Position numbers and translations under genes: made by a program. The notes under the pieces were generated by a model. That model saw nothing but the letters and a program-made list of their open reading frames with translations, had not been told where the DNA came from and made no database searches. From a virus, in IMG/VR virus record IMGVR_UViG_3300046535_001697, positions 18,637 to 82,636 of that record: a stretch of 64,000 nucleotides of DNA; one strand, given 5' to 3'. Numbering within the stretch: the stretch's first letter is position 1; each line of letters begins with the position of its first letter. Positions 56,711 through 64,000 of this stretch are shown piece by piece.

Positions 56711-57654
56711 GCCGCTGTCTCCATCCGGCTCTGCTGGATCAGACGGTGCGCGTAACCGACCTGATCCCCGCTGACACCCAGGAGTACAGCCACCTCGACG
56801 TGAGTCCGGCCCGCGTCTGCCAGGGCGAGCAGCGCATCGGGCACGGCCTTCGCCAGGGCCTGCGAGACGCCCCACTTCACCGGGCCTACGAAAGGCATGT
56901 GCGGCGCACAGGTCCCGCACGGCTCTTCACCGGCCGCGACATGGAGCAGCCGACCACTGGCGGTGCCGCAGTGCCCGGTCCAGTCCGGGAACGCAGCCGG
57001 GTCGTCGATGCGGTCCTCGTCCCAGCACCCGGGGGGCGCCCACCCGTGCCGCCGGGCATACGTCCTGGTCGTCGCCGCCCGGTCCGCGGCGATACCGTGC
57101 CCGACCGGATCGGCACGCCACAGCCGCTCGTACAGGGCGACCGCCGCGACATGCGTCTGGATGCAGACCATGACCCGGTGGCCACTACGAATCTGCGCCG
57201 TGTTCGGGACCGCGAGACCGAGGCCGGCGGCCAGCGTCGGCAGGCCGAAGCCGCGCGCCGACAGCGCCTGCATCCGCCGCACCGTCCCCACGGCCGGCAC
57301 CATCGTGCGCGGCCTGCTCACCGCGGTCTTCTCCGGCACGGGGATGCCGAGAACGGCATCGGCGCTGCTGCGCCACACGTTTCTGGTGCTGGCCCGCCTG
57401 ATCAGGTGGATGGTGGAGATCCCGAGACCGGACCGGGCCGCGATGTCTGCCGGTGACATCCCGGCGTGGACGAGGAGTTCCGCGTGGGCCCGGGCCGGCC
57501 CGGCGTCGACGGACTGCCGGATGCCGAGCTTCATGTCCTGGCGGTGCTGCTTCCTTGCGCGGTGCGCTGCGGCCCTGCACTGCTCCTCCTGGCAGCCGTA
57601 GCGGGCGCAGCTGGCCATGCCGTGCCGGACGGTGGACTTGGCGGGCCGGTTCAT
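56707..57654 (-). CDS. Multi-HTH protein with Cys-rich N-terminus
   Basis: 315 residues. The N-terminus HGMASCARYGCQEEQCRAAA is a small Cys3 motif common in actinophages. It is followed by at least three HTH-like units: AELLVHAGMSPADIAARSGL, QALSARGFGLPTLAAGLGLA and ALADAGRTHVEVAVLLGVSG. A Cys/His segment (GHCGTASG...EEPCGTCAPH) separates the second and third. It is probably a DNA-binding regulator. Overlaps on both sides place it in the early operon. Confidence 0.7.
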   Translation of the reverse strand: MNRPAKSTVRHGMASCARYGCQEEQCRAAAHRARKQHRQDMKLGIRQSVDAGPARAHAELLVHAGMSPADIAARSGLGISTIHLIRRASTRNVWRSSADAVLGIPVPEKTAVSRPRTMVPAVGTVRRMQALSARGFGLPTLAAGLGLAVPNTAQIRSGHRVMVCIQTHVAAVALYERLWRADPVGHGIAADRAATTRTYARRHGWAPPGCWDEDRIDDPAAFPDWTGHCGTASGRLLHVAAGEEPCGTCAPHMPFVGPVKWGVSQALAKAVPDALLALADAGRTHVEVAVLLGVSGDQVGYAHRLIQQSRMETAA

Positions 57655-58133
57655 GCCGGCACCCCCATGCGCTCGGCCTGGCGGGTCTGCTGGCGGCGGC
57701 TGGTGCCGCAGGGCCGGCACTCGACCTTTCCGGCCCAGGCGACGCTGGAGTGGTCGCGGCGGAGGTGGTCGTGCTCGCACACGCCGGACAGGTCGATGCC
57801 GAGGAGGGCCGCGCGCAGCAGCTGCTCCTGCTGGCGCTTGGTGCGGTCGGACAGGCAGCGGCCGGCGACGCACAGGGGCTTGCGGCAGTCGCGGATGACC
57901 TTGCCGACCGGGTCGGTGCCGTAGTGGAGGACCCAGGCGATGGTCAGGACGGAGTAGCGGTGGAGGTCCTTGGTGAGGGTGGGGACGGCGTCGTGCTCGA
58001 GGGGTCCGGTCCACAGGAGGTGGCCGCGGGCGCGGGTGGTGCGCTGGTGGAAGGCAGCGGCGAGGCCGTCGGGGAGGTGGCCGGCGCGGACGGTGCCGCG
58101 GGTGCGGGGTCGCCGGTTGGTGGTGATGGTCAT
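57651..58133 (-). CDS. HNH-like Cys/His protein
   Basis: 160 residues. LWTGPLEHDAVPTLTKDLHR, then YSVLTIAWVLHYGTDPVGKV, CRKPLCVAGRCLSDRTKRQQ and a final KVECRPCGTSRRQQTRQAER give a set of cysteines and histidines resembling a zinc-stabilised HNH/endonuclease VII-like fold, though the active-site His-Asn-His order is not clear. It lies between the RusA-like and multi-HTH genes with overlaps. Confidence 0.6.
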   Translation of the reverse strand: MTITTNRRPRTRGTVRAGHLPDGLAAAFHQRTTRARGHLLWTGPLEHDAVPTLTKDLHRYSVLTIAWVLHYGTDPVGKVIRDCRKPLCVAGRCLSDRTKRQQEQLLRAALLGIDLSGVCEHDHLRRDHSSVAWAGKVECRPCGTSRRQQTRQAERMGVPA

Positions 58134-58612
58134 TGGACTGCCTCCCTGCTGATCTGGCGGGTGGGGTCGAACTGGTCGAGGGTGTCGGCCGGCCAGGTGG
58201 TGAGGTCGGTGATGATGAGGACGAGCTGGCCCTTCTTGACGGGCCGGCCGAGGCGCGGGTCGGGGCCGAGGAGCCGGGTGGAGTTGTCGTCGTCGAGGAC
58301 GCGGGCGTCGACGAGGCCGTCGATGGCGGCCTTCGCGGAGGGCGCCCAGTTGCCGGGGTCGCGGCGCCGGGCGACGGACACGGGGTGGACGATGTAGAAG
58401 ACGTGGGCGCGCTCCAGGCGCGGCACACGGGCCTTGCGGGCGAGCAGGCAGGCGGTCTTGCGGATGTCCTTGACGAGGCTGGCCTGGGCGAAGCGGTTGA
58501 GCCGCTGGTTGGCGTTGAGGAGGTCCGTGCCGGCGGGCAGGGCGACCCGGTACTGGTGGAGGACGGGCGCCGCCCCGCCGGTGGGCGGGGCGGCGTCGGG
58601 CACGGTGGTCAC
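58130..58612 (-). CDS. RusA-like Holliday junction resolvase
   Basis: 160 residues from a GTG. The acidic RusA signature is seen in ARRRDPGNWAPSAKAAIDGL followed by VDARVLDDDNSTRLLGPDPR, giving the conserved D-x-x-N, D and DDD residues, and a C-terminal QLVLIITDL strand. These enzymes resolve branched phage DNA before packaging. It overlaps both neighbours, in keeping with an early DNA-metabolism operon with ssb. Confidence 0.8.
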   Translation of the reverse strand: MTTVPDAAPPTGGAAPVLHQYRVALPAGTDLLNANQRLNRFAQASLVKDIRKTACLLARKARVPRLERAHVFYIVHPVSVARRRDPGNWAPSAKAAIDGLVDARVLDDDNSTRLLGPDPRLGRPVKKGQLVLIITDLTTWPADTLDQFDPTRQISREAVQ

Positions 58613-58995
58613 GAGGCGACCGCCCCGCGCTCCTGGAGGGACAGCACCGTCGCGTCGGGGATGCTGGCCGGGTCGATCGGCGCCAGGCCGGCGGCGGCGT
58701 ACAGGCTGATCCGTCCGGACCACCGGCCGGCAGCGGCCGTGGGCAGCACCGGCTGGATCACGGCCGGCCTCATGACGGCCCGGGCGACGGCGAGAGCTCT
58801 CTCCGCGGCCTCGGCGCGCTTCTCGGCGTACTCGAGGTCGGCGGCCATCCCGGCGATGATGTGAACCCCGGACCCGTACCACTCCTGGTACAGGGCGCTG
58901 CTCTCCTCGGCGGCGGCGAGCCGCTTCTGAAGGTTCCTGACGCGCCAGTTCAGGCGCTGGACTCTTGCGACGAGCGCCAGGTGGTCGAGCATCAT
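58609..58995 (-). CDS. Coiled-coil hypothetical protein
   Basis: 128 residues. The first 70 residues form a coiled coil (VARVQRLNWRVRNLQKRLAA, then DLEYAEKRAEAAERALAVAR). A short C-terminal region contains AAGRWSGRISLYAAAGLAPI. The C-terminal ATVLSLQERGAVAS is typical of Streptomyces phage proteins in this position. Function unknown. Confidence 0.62.
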   Translation of the reverse strand: MMLDHLALVARVQRLNWRVRNLQKRLAAAEESSALYQEWYGSGVHIIAGMAADLEYAEKRAEAAERALAVARAVMRPAVIQPVLPTAAAGRWSGRISLYAAAGLAPIDPASIPDATVLSLQERGAVAS

Positions 58996-59267
58996 CGGTG
59001 GTTCTCCTTCTCCAGGTCGTCCCAGGCGGCGGCCGCGGTGCCGAGGGCGCGTTCCATGACGGCGTCCCAGTAGCCCTGCGCCCAGGGGTGGGCGAGGTGG
59101 TCGAGGGCGTACTCGACGCGGGTGATGGCGGCGGTCGGGCTGTAGTGGGCGTCGATGGTGCCTTCGGCGTGGCCGGCGTCGTACGCGGCGACGTAGGCGG
59201 TGCCGAGGATCAGCTCGCCGGGGGTGGGAGACAGGGACTGGGTGATGTGGTCGGTGCTGGTGGTCAC
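58992..59267 (-). CDS. Small hypothetical protein
   Basis: 91 residues from a GTG. It contains PGELILGTAYVAAYDAGHAE, then THREAT-like helix AITRVEYALDHLAHPWAQGY and WDAVMERALGTAAAAWDDLE. The repeated aromatic helices suggest a compact bundle. It overlaps the downstream coiled-coil gene. Confidence 0.58.
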   Translation of the reverse strand: MTTSTDHITQSLSPTPGELILGTAYVAAYDAGHAEGTIDAHYSPTAAITRVEYALDHLAHPWAQGYWDAVMERALGTAAAAWDDLEKENHR

Positions 59268-59308
59268 GGGGTGCTCCTGTGTCGGCGTCAGGTGCGGTGG
59301 ACGGAGGG

Positions 59309-59548
59309 TCAGGCGTGGCGGCCGAAGAGCCGCTCGTGGCCGGGCGTGCCGGGCGCGGTGAAAGCGAGGTGCATCTCGACGAGCTGCTTCTCGTGGGCGT
59401 TGCGCTCGGCCCAGGTGGCGGTCGGGGCGTGCTGGACGGCGAGCTGCTCGAACGCGGCCGCGAGGCCGGGGTTCTCGATCTCGTCGATGAGGTGGTCCTG
59501 CTCGGCGAGGGCGCCGGCGGTGACGGAGGGGTTGGTGCGGACGGTCAT
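59309..59548 (-). CDS. Small acidic hypothetical protein
   Basis: 79 residues, mostly helical: AGALAEQDHLIDEIENPGLA, then AFEQLAVQHAPTATWAERNA and HEKQLVEMHLAFTAPGTPGH. The ATG is preceded by GGAGACC. Function unknown. Confidence 0.58.
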   Translation of the reverse strand: MTVRTNPSVTAGALAEQDHLIDEIENPGLAAAFEQLAVQHAPTATWAERNAHEKQLVEMHLAFTAPGTPGHERLFGRHA

Positions 59549-59652
59549 GGCGGTCTCCTCGCCATAGCGGTCCGGGCGGTGTGTCCGGGCCTCCAGGGGC
59601 AGGCACGCGCCGAGGGGGCGTCGGGGCGTGCCTGCGGCCAGGGGGCCCGGGC

Positions 59653-60027
59653 TCAGTGCCGGGTGCCGGCCCGTCGGGTGACGCGGGCCCGGATCCGGTC
59701 GGCGGCCGCGGCGTGAAGCAGGGTCTTCCCGTTGCTGGACGCCGCGGTGTGGACGACGCCGGCGTGGCCGTGCTCGTGGCACTCGGAGGAGACGAGGCGG
59801 GCGACCGCCTGGACGGACATGCCCAGTTCCTGGGCGAGGTCGGCGATGGCGATGGGCTGTCGGGGGTGACGGGACGGCCGGTCGGGGTCCGGGACCCGGA
59901 GGGTGCCGCAGCAGGAGCAGTGCTCCCGGGGCTCGTAGGAGCGGGTGCACCAGATGTGCGTGCGGTCGTACTCGTCCGACGTGGTGTCCGGGCAGACCTC
60001 GCTGTCGATGGCTCTGGTGTCGGGCAT
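59653..60027 (-). CDS. Helix-turn-helix protein with Cys motif
   Basis: 124 residues. The N-terminal IWCTRSYEPREHCSCCGTLR holds a Cys cluster. The second half, IAIADLAQELGMSVQAVARL followed by VHTAASSNGKTLLHAAAADR, has a clear helix-turn-helix and a wing-like strand. It is the first gene after operator-promoter 2 and so could be an autoregulator acting on the twin operators (inference). Confidence 0.68.
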   Translation of the reverse strand: MPDTRAIDSEVCPDTTSDEYDRTHIWCTRSYEPREHCSCCGTLRVPDPDRPSRHPRQPIAIADLAQELGMSVQAVARLVSSECHEHGHAGVVHTAASSNGKTLLHAAAADRIRARVTRRAGTRH

Positions 60028-60207
60028 GGCGGTACTCCTGTCGGTGCAGGCGCTGGGTGTTGTGGGCCGGGCGCAGCAGGTGCTCGGTGGCTGTCACTGC
60101 TGTGCCCGGCCGGTTGTGTCCGGCCCGGCCTCGGGAACGGGGGCGGTTCGACCGGGGTCGGGCCGGAGTGGTTGGGGACTCCGGGGTGCGGGGTCCTTGT
60201 GTGGAAG

Positions 60208-60247
60208 ACACTACGCGCTAAGTCTTACATGCGCAAGACTTAGCGCG
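60208..60247 (-). promoter_or_regulatory. Operator-promoter 2 (TAAGTCTT palindrome)
   Basis: Minus-strand TTGCGC (60236-60231), a 17-base spacer and TAGTGT (60213-60208), identical to operator-promoter 1. The inverted repeat here has 13-bp arms, CGCGCTAAGTCTT-N8-AAGACTTAGCGCG (60214-60247). Promoter and operator overlap in the same register at both sites. Confidence 0.78.
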
Positions 60248-60260
60248 GATGGGGTGACGC

Positions 60261-60296
60261 AAAAGGGCCCGATCCCTGGTGGAGGGATCGGGCCCC
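60261..60296 (-). terminator. Intrinsic terminator
   Basis: GGGCCCGATCCCT and AGGGATCGGGCCC form a perfect 13-bp stem with a five-base loop. On the minus strand TTTTGCG follows. It lies just after the gene ending at 60346 and insulates operator-promoter 2. Confidence 0.8.
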
Positions 60297-60345
60297 GGAG
60301 GTGTGGTGGCCGGTGGCGGTCCGGTCGGGTGGTGGGTGGTGCGGG

Positions 60346-60636
60346 TCAGGCGGCGGCGGCCATGTCGGCCCGGATCTTGTCGCGGTGCCAGGCGAACACG
60401 TCGCTCATGGAGACGAGCTCGCCTCGGCGGCCGACGTTCTGCCAGGTCCGCAGGCCCCGGCCGGGCTTGAAGCCCCGTCGCAGGGTTCGTTCGGAGACGG
60501 GGTGGGGGGTGCGGGCGAGGACCGCGGTGGCCTCCGCGAATGTCAGGAGGTCGGTGGGCGGGGCGGTGAGCCGCCGGTGGGTGGGACACGGGGACGGGCG
60601 GCCGGCGTCGTTGTCGGCCGGGACGGGTTGGCGCAT
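60346..60636 (-). CDS. Excisionase-like / HTH protein
   Basis: 96 residues from the ATG. The core LLTFAEATAVLARTPHPVSE, then RTLRRGFKPGRGLRTWQNVG and RRGELVSMSDVFAWHRDKIR, matches the small phage HTH/excisionase-like proteins that carry a wing (GRGLRTWQNV) before a C-terminal helix. It may regulate early genes or act in replication. Confidence 0.66.
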   Translation of the reverse strand: MRQPVPADNDAGRPSPCPTHRRLTAPPTDLLTFAEATAVLARTPHPVSERTLRRGFKPGRGLRTWQNVGRRGELVSMSDVFAWHRDKIRADMAAAA

Positions 60637-60763
60637 CGTGCAGGGTCCCAATCGGTCGGGCGGGGGCGGCCGTGGAGCTCGGCGGCCCGTCGACAGGGCG
60701 GGCGAGGGTGTGGCTGTGCAGGCGGTGCGGTGGTGCGGGCGGTGCCGGGCGGCCGGGCTGGGA

Positions 60764-61303
60764 TCAGGCTGCCCAGGGGTCCCGCAGGTGGTGGCCGGCG
60801 ACGGCGCGCAGGCTCCACGTCCGGGCCCCGGTGGTGGTGGCGCAGTGGCGGCGCAGACAGGTGGCCTGCCAGCCGCCGGTGGTGGTGCGGATGGGGGTGA
60901 GGCTCCAGCATCCGCAGTGGGGGCAGGTGATGGCGGCGATCGCGTCGCGGCCTTCGCCGATGGCGATGCGCGCGAGGAGCCGGCCGGCGAGATTGCGGGC
61001 GGCGAGGTCCTCGGCGGCTGCCGGGTCGGCGGCGGCGATCATTCCGGCGGCTGCGTAGAGGGAGGCGTCGGTGGCCGGTGCGGGGGCGCCGTGCCGGGTG
61101 ACGAATTCGGCGACGTTCCTGGCGTGGTCCTGCTGGAGGGCGAGCCACGTCAGGTTGTAGGTGCCGGCCGGTTCGGTGCGGGTGGGGCGGCGGTCCGCGG
61201 TGGCGTCCGGATCGGGGCGCGTGGACGACGGGGCCGCCCAGTACGGGTTGTCGGCCATGGCCGCGAGGATCCGGTGGAGTGGTGACGCACTGCTCATGGG
61301 CAT
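60764..61303 (-). CDS. Hypothetical protein with zinc-ribbon region
   Basis: 179 residues (an ATG two codons in is equally possible). The N-terminus contains PLHRILAAMADNPYWAAPSS. The middle is helical (LALQQDHARNVAEFVTRHGA). The C-terminal part has ITCPHCGCWSLTPIRTTTGG, then WQATCLRRHCATTTGARTWS, giving CxxC and CxxxxC in a zinc-ribbon layout. It may bind nucleic acid. Confidence 0.65.
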   Translation of the reverse strand: MPMSSASPLHRILAAMADNPYWAAPSSTRPDPDATADRRPTRTEPAGTYNLTWLALQQDHARNVAEFVTRHGAPAPATDASLYAAAGMIAAADPAAAEDLAARNLAGRLLARIAIGEGRDAIAAITCPHCGCWSLTPIRTTTGGWQATCLRRHCATTTGARTWSLRAVAGHHLRDPWAA

Positions 61304-61509
61304 CCCCGTGATCCTCGGCGCCGGGGGCGCGCACGGTGTGGTGCGGGGGCGCGCCGGGGGCGGTTGCGGCTCGGTGAGAGCGCCCATCATGGCATGTGGC
61401 GGGGGCGGTGTCAGTGGCATACGGAGAGATCGGAGCGTACCGGGACAGTTGTTATCTGCCCGTTATCATTGACGCTCCGTCATCAAACAGGTGTGCGGCC
61501 GATGGGCCG

Positions 61510-61965
61510 TCACAGCTCCTGCGCGACATCCCGCATGGCCGCGAAGTCGGCCGGTGCGAGCCGCATGTCCCGCGCCATCTGATGCACGGTTTCCACCCCC
61601 GGGGCGTCCAGGCCCCGGCCGGCGTCCGGCTGGAGCCCGCGCTCCTCGTCGCCGACCCGCAGCCGCCAGGCGCCGAGCGTGACCCGCTCCAGGAACTCCG
61701 CCCACGCGGCGGACGCCGCGGCGACCGCCGGGTCGCCCAGGCTCACGCCGTGGGCGTTCATCAGCTCCTCCATGTGCGTGACGACGGCACGGACGATCTT
61801 CGGATCCCTCGGCACGGCGGCCTCCCGGCCGAGCGGGGCCGGCGCGGGCACAGCCGCGGGGGCGACGGGTGTCTGGCTGCGGCGGGCGAATCGGGAAGCG
61901 AGATCGATGACCTGGGCGCCGGCCTGGTCGGCCTGGTCGCCGTGGTGGTGCGCAGAGGCAGGCAT
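61510..61965 (-). CDS. Hypothetical protein near the partition locus
   Basis: 151 residues. A His/Gln-rich start is followed by QVIDLASRFARRSQTPVAPA. A helical body has KIVRAVVTHMEELMNAHGVS, then AAASAAWAEFLERVTLGAWR, and a C-terminus with VETVHQMARDMRLAPADFAA. It is the rightmost minus-strand gene, divergent from parA across a 602-base gap. Function unknown. Confidence 0.62.
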   Translation of the reverse strand: MPASAHHHGDQADQAGAQVIDLASRFARRSQTPVAPAAVPAPAPLGREAAVPRDPKIVRAVVTHMEELMNAHGVSLGDPAVAAASAAWAEFLERVTLGAWRLRVGDEERGLQPDAGRGLDAPGVETVHQMARDMRLAPADFAAMRDVAQEL

Positions 61966-62567
61966 GGCTTCTCCGCTCGTCCGGCACACGAGGAGGGGGG
62001 CTGGAGCTGTTTCGGGCGGCGGCGTTGCCGGTGACCGTGCCCGGATGATCAGAGTGCCGTGCTGCGGGGGTTGCGGCCAGTGGATGCGGGGATGCTGACC
62101 ACATCCTGGCCTGTCACCACCGTTCGGTGACTGAAATGGGAGCGTCCCTCACACTGCGCGCACATGTTTTGCCGACAAGGACAACGCAGCGGAGGGACAC
62201 CACATCACAGTCCCTTCACCCCCGACGGGGGATCAGGTAGGCCGGAACCGTGGTTCCGACCGTGCGGCGATTGTAGACACCCCGACCGGCGCCCTGATAG
62301 GGACCCCGGCGAATGCACACACCACCTACGCGATTGGCATATGCCAGACGCCTGCGGTGTGGGCCCGCAGACCCAGGGCCCCCGGCCCTCACCTGGGCGG
62401 GAGGGTAAACCCGGTTTACCCCTCGACCCCGTGCCCGGTCCGCCAGCCGAGCCGGCCCGCGGGACGCCCCCGGTGCGACACGCTCACCGCATCCCGTCCC
62501 TTGCCCCCACAGCCCGGTCTGGGAGACTGTCCGCTGCCCGTAGTACCAGACCATTGGGAATCAAACG
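61966..62567. other. Large non-coding region upstream of parA
   Basis: No gene is supported. It contains several inverted elements: GTCACC with CGGTGAC near 62117, GTCCCTC with GAGGGAC around 62142-62205, TGGCATATGCCA near 62336, and the parS-like palindrome at 62403-62421. The AT content is locally raised near 62160-62340. This is a likely site for parAB control, a centromere and possibly a replication origin. Confidence 0.5.
62403..62421. promoter_or_regulatory. Candidate parS site 1 (GGGTAAACC-C-GGTTTACCC)
   Basis: A perfect nine-base inverted repeat with one central base, 147 bases before parA. The identical 19-mer, within a shared block of about 24 bases starting CGGGAGGG, occurs again at 63981-63999 inside parB. 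Palindromic repeats flanking parAB are typical ParB-binding centromeres. Confidence 0.75.
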
Positions 62568-63236
62568 GTGACTCACATGCAATCCTCTGTCCTCGTCGTG
62601 TCCACAGACCCTCAGGGCTCCGCCGTATGGTGGGCCGACCGGGTCGACGAAGGCCTCCCCTTCGATTTCGCGCAGGCCCACGACGACCCCTCCGGCCTCA
62701 AGGCCCTCCGCGACTTCGGCGCGAAAATCCACGTCGTCGCGAACCAGAAGGGCGGCGTCGGCAAGACCACCCTCGCCATCAATCTCGGCGCCGTCGTCTA
62801 CGACACCATCGGCCAGGCCCCCGGCTACAAGCACATCTTCATCGACACCCCCGGCAGCCTCGAGGACGAACGGCTCCTCGCCGCGTCCCTCGCCATCGCC
62901 GACGACGTCCTCGTGCCGATGCCGCCCGAGCCTCTCGCGTTCGATCCGACCGCCCGCACCATCGAGCAGGTCATCCGGCCGCGCGAGCTGCCGTTCCGCG
63001 TCGTCATCAACAACTGGGACCCCCGCGACGGCAAGGCCGACCTCGAAGAGACCCAGCAGTACATAGACGCACAGGGCTGGCCCCGGACCACATCGGTGAT
63101 CCGCCGCTACAAAATCCACACCCGGGCTTCCGCCGAGGGCCGCGTCGTCACCCAGTACCAGCGCAACAGGGTCGCCATGGAGGCCCGCGAGGACTTCTTC
63201 CGCTGCGCCCTCGAGCTGAACTACGGGGGGAACTGA
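62568..63236 (+). CDS. parA: ParA-family partition ATPase with permuted N-terminal segments
   Basis: 222 residues. The ParA motifs are all present but out of order: STDPQGSAVWWADRV (switch I, residues 12-26) comes before the deviant Walker A VANQKGGVGKTTLAINL (57-73), which is followed after only about 20 residues by IFIDTPG (Walker B, 90-96). Exchanging the blocks M4-D49 (62577-62714) and F50-Q83 (62715-62816) gives a normal ParA with the usual spacing of about 70 residues between Walker A and B. The rest (FRVVINNWDPRDGKADLEET, then RYKIHTRASAEGRVVTQYQR) is ordinary. The ribosome site is weak. The gene overlaps parB (TGATG). Confidence 0.85.
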   Translation: MTHMQSSVLVVSTDPQGSAVWWADRVDEGLPFDFAQAHDDPSGLKALRDFGAKIHVVANQKGGVGKTTLAINLGAVVYDTIGQAPGYKHIFIDTPGSLEDERLLAASLAIADDVLVPMPPEPLAFDPTARTIEQVIRPRELPFRVVINNWDPRDGKADLEETQQYIDAQGWPRTTSVIRRYKIHTRASAEGRVVTQYQRNRVAMEAREDFFRCALELNYGGN

Positions 63237-64000
63237 TGGGGTCCGGACGTCGCGTCAACCTCGCGACCCTGCCGGGCAAGCCGTTCAACCCCGCAGCCGA
63301 CACCGAGCCGGCGCCGCCCGCCGCCCCGGCCCCCACGGCGGACCGCGGGCACCGGGCGGTCGGCGTGCCGCTGGCGGCCATCGTGTTCAACCCGCTGAAC
63401 CCGCGCCGTACCTTCGTCGAGGAGACCCTCGCCGAGCTCGCGGACAGCCTGCGCACGCACGGCCAGATCTCCCCGATCACCGTCGTCAGCCGGGCCGCGT
63501 TCCTCGCCGCACACCCCGGTCAGGAGGGTGCGCTGGGTGACGCCGAGTTCGTTGCCCTCGAGGGCAACCGCCGCCTGAACGCTGCCCACCGGGCTGGCCT
63601 CGAGGAGCTGCGGGTCGACCTCAACGACGACCTGGCGGCGACCGCGGCTGACATGCTGCAGTCCGCGCTCGCGGCGAACACCCACCGGGAGGCGGTCCCC
63701 GAACTCGAGGAGGCCCGCGCCATCCAGGAACTCCTGGACCGCAGGTACGACGGCAACCAGGCGGCCGTCGCCCGGGCGCTCTCCAAGACGTCGGCGTGGG
63801 TCGGCCAGCGCCTGGCCCTGCTCCACCTCACCCCCGAGGTGCAGGAGATGGTGGAGAGCCGGGAGCTCACGGTGAAGGCGGCCCGGCAGATCGGCGCGGC
63901 AACCCGCCGCGGGGATCTGACCCCGGAGGAGCAGCTGGCCGCCGCACGGGAGGCCCTGGCGAAGCCCGCCGGCCCCGGGAGGGTAAACCCGGTTTACCCT
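63236..64000 (+). CDS. parB: ParB-family partition protein (partial)
   Basis: 255 codons are visible and the 3' end is beyond the window. After a Pro/Ala-rich N-terminal arm come the ParB/Srx motifs VFNPLNPRRTFVEETLAELA (NPRR), GQISPITVVSR and FVALEGNRRLNAAHRAGLEE (EGNRR in place of GERR). Next come SALAANTHREAVPELEEARA and an HTH (NQAAVARALSKTSAWVGQRL). The start overlaps the parA stop. A parS-like palindrome sits in the coding sequence at the window edge. Confidence 0.92.
   Translation, partial: MGSGRRVNLATLPGKPFNPAADTEPAPPAAPAPTADRGHRAVGVPLAAIVFNPLNPRRTFVEETLAELADSLRTHGQISPITVVSRAAFLAAHPGQEGALGDAEFVALEGNRRLNAAHRAGLEELRVDLNDDLAATAADMLQSALAANTHREAVPELEEARAIQELLDRRYDGNQAAVARALSKTSAWVGQRLALLHLTPEVQEMVESRELTVKAARQIGAATRRGDLTPEEQLAAAREALAKPAGPGRVNPVYP
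63981..63999. promoter_or_regulatory. Candidate parS site 2 inside parB
   Basis: The 19-base palindrome is identical to the one at 62403-62421. Here it is translated as part of ParB (GRVNPVYP), so the centromere site is kept within coding DNA. Confidence 0.72.

Larger units (their letters stand above)
60028..60345. other. Intergenic region with operator-promoter 2 and terminator
   Basis: No gene is present. It holds the promoter at 60208-60247 for the leftward unit starting at 60027, with a leader of about 170 bases, and the terminator at 60261-60296 for the upstream gene ending at 60346. Confidence 0.7.

Noticed and set aside
1-64000. Integrase, att sites, tRNA genes, endolysin
   Set aside because: I looked for the motifs and found no convincing example. 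The left and right edges are open, so lysis genes may lie outside.

Overview
The window is high-GC actinobacterial DNA, very probably Streptomyces or a close relative. It reads as part of a phage-plasmid: a temperate siphovirus genome kept as an extrachromosomal replicon. The evidence is a complete leftward siphovirus head and tail block in the same window as a ParA/ParB partition locus with palindromic candidate parS sites, an FtsK/TraB-type DNA translocase with DUF2637 and spread-like membrane proteins, a replication-initiator-like wHTH protein and a MazF-type toxin-antitoxin pair. I see no integrase, att site, endolysin, DNA polymerase or tRNA gene.

Layout. 1-18,148 (minus strand): the structural operon. 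In transcription order it has small and large terminase, SPP1-type portal, MuF-like protein, scaffold, a Prp-like cysteine protease, major capsid, connector and tail-completion proteins, tail tube, tail chaperones G/GT (with a readable -1 slippery site), tape measure, Dit-like protein and tip proteins, the last running off the left edge. 18,581-25,623 (mostly minus): small accessory proteins, an HNH nuclease, a 721-residue tail-fibre-like protein with a tandem repeat, and a small wHTH. 26,013-29,889: a MmyB-like XRE regulator followed by a type III polyketide synthase and two unknown genes, an unusual cargo cassette. 29,956-32,546 (minus): hypotheticals (one DUF6221-like, one frameshifted) and a T5orf172/GIY-YIG-like protein. 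32,569-39,768 (minus): a conjugation-like module with the TraB/FtsK translocase. 39,977-47,041 (mostly plus): regulators, a replication-initiator candidate, the toxin-antitoxin pair and an XRE-TPR regulator. 47,089-61,965 (minus): a long early/accessory block with SLOG and HIT proteins, an orphan C5 DNA methyltransferase, a second DNA methyltransferase overlapping a PD-(D/E)XK nuclease, SSB, a sigma-like HTH protein and a RusA-like resolvase. 62,568-64,000 (plus): parA and parB, the latter cut by the right edge.

How it may work together. The virion block packages DNA. SSB, RusA and the replication protein support copying. ParAB/parS and MazF/antitoxin would maintain the plasmid prophage. The translocase module suggests a possible second, cell-to-cell transfer route. 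Two nearly identical palindromic operator-promoters (55.5 kb and 60.2 kb) would co-regulate two minus-strand units of the early block.

Most striking observations: (1) ParA has its first two beta-alpha segments in swapped order, with the switch I DPQG motif before the Walker A loop; (2) the scaffold and major capsid share an N-terminal WFDLARHD motif and flank a miniature Prp-like protease, suggesting Prp-type capsid maturation; (3) a type III PKS lies next to a ligand-binding-type regulator; (4) the twin operator-promoters. Everything here was read by eye. Functional names are family-level inferences unless motifs are given.
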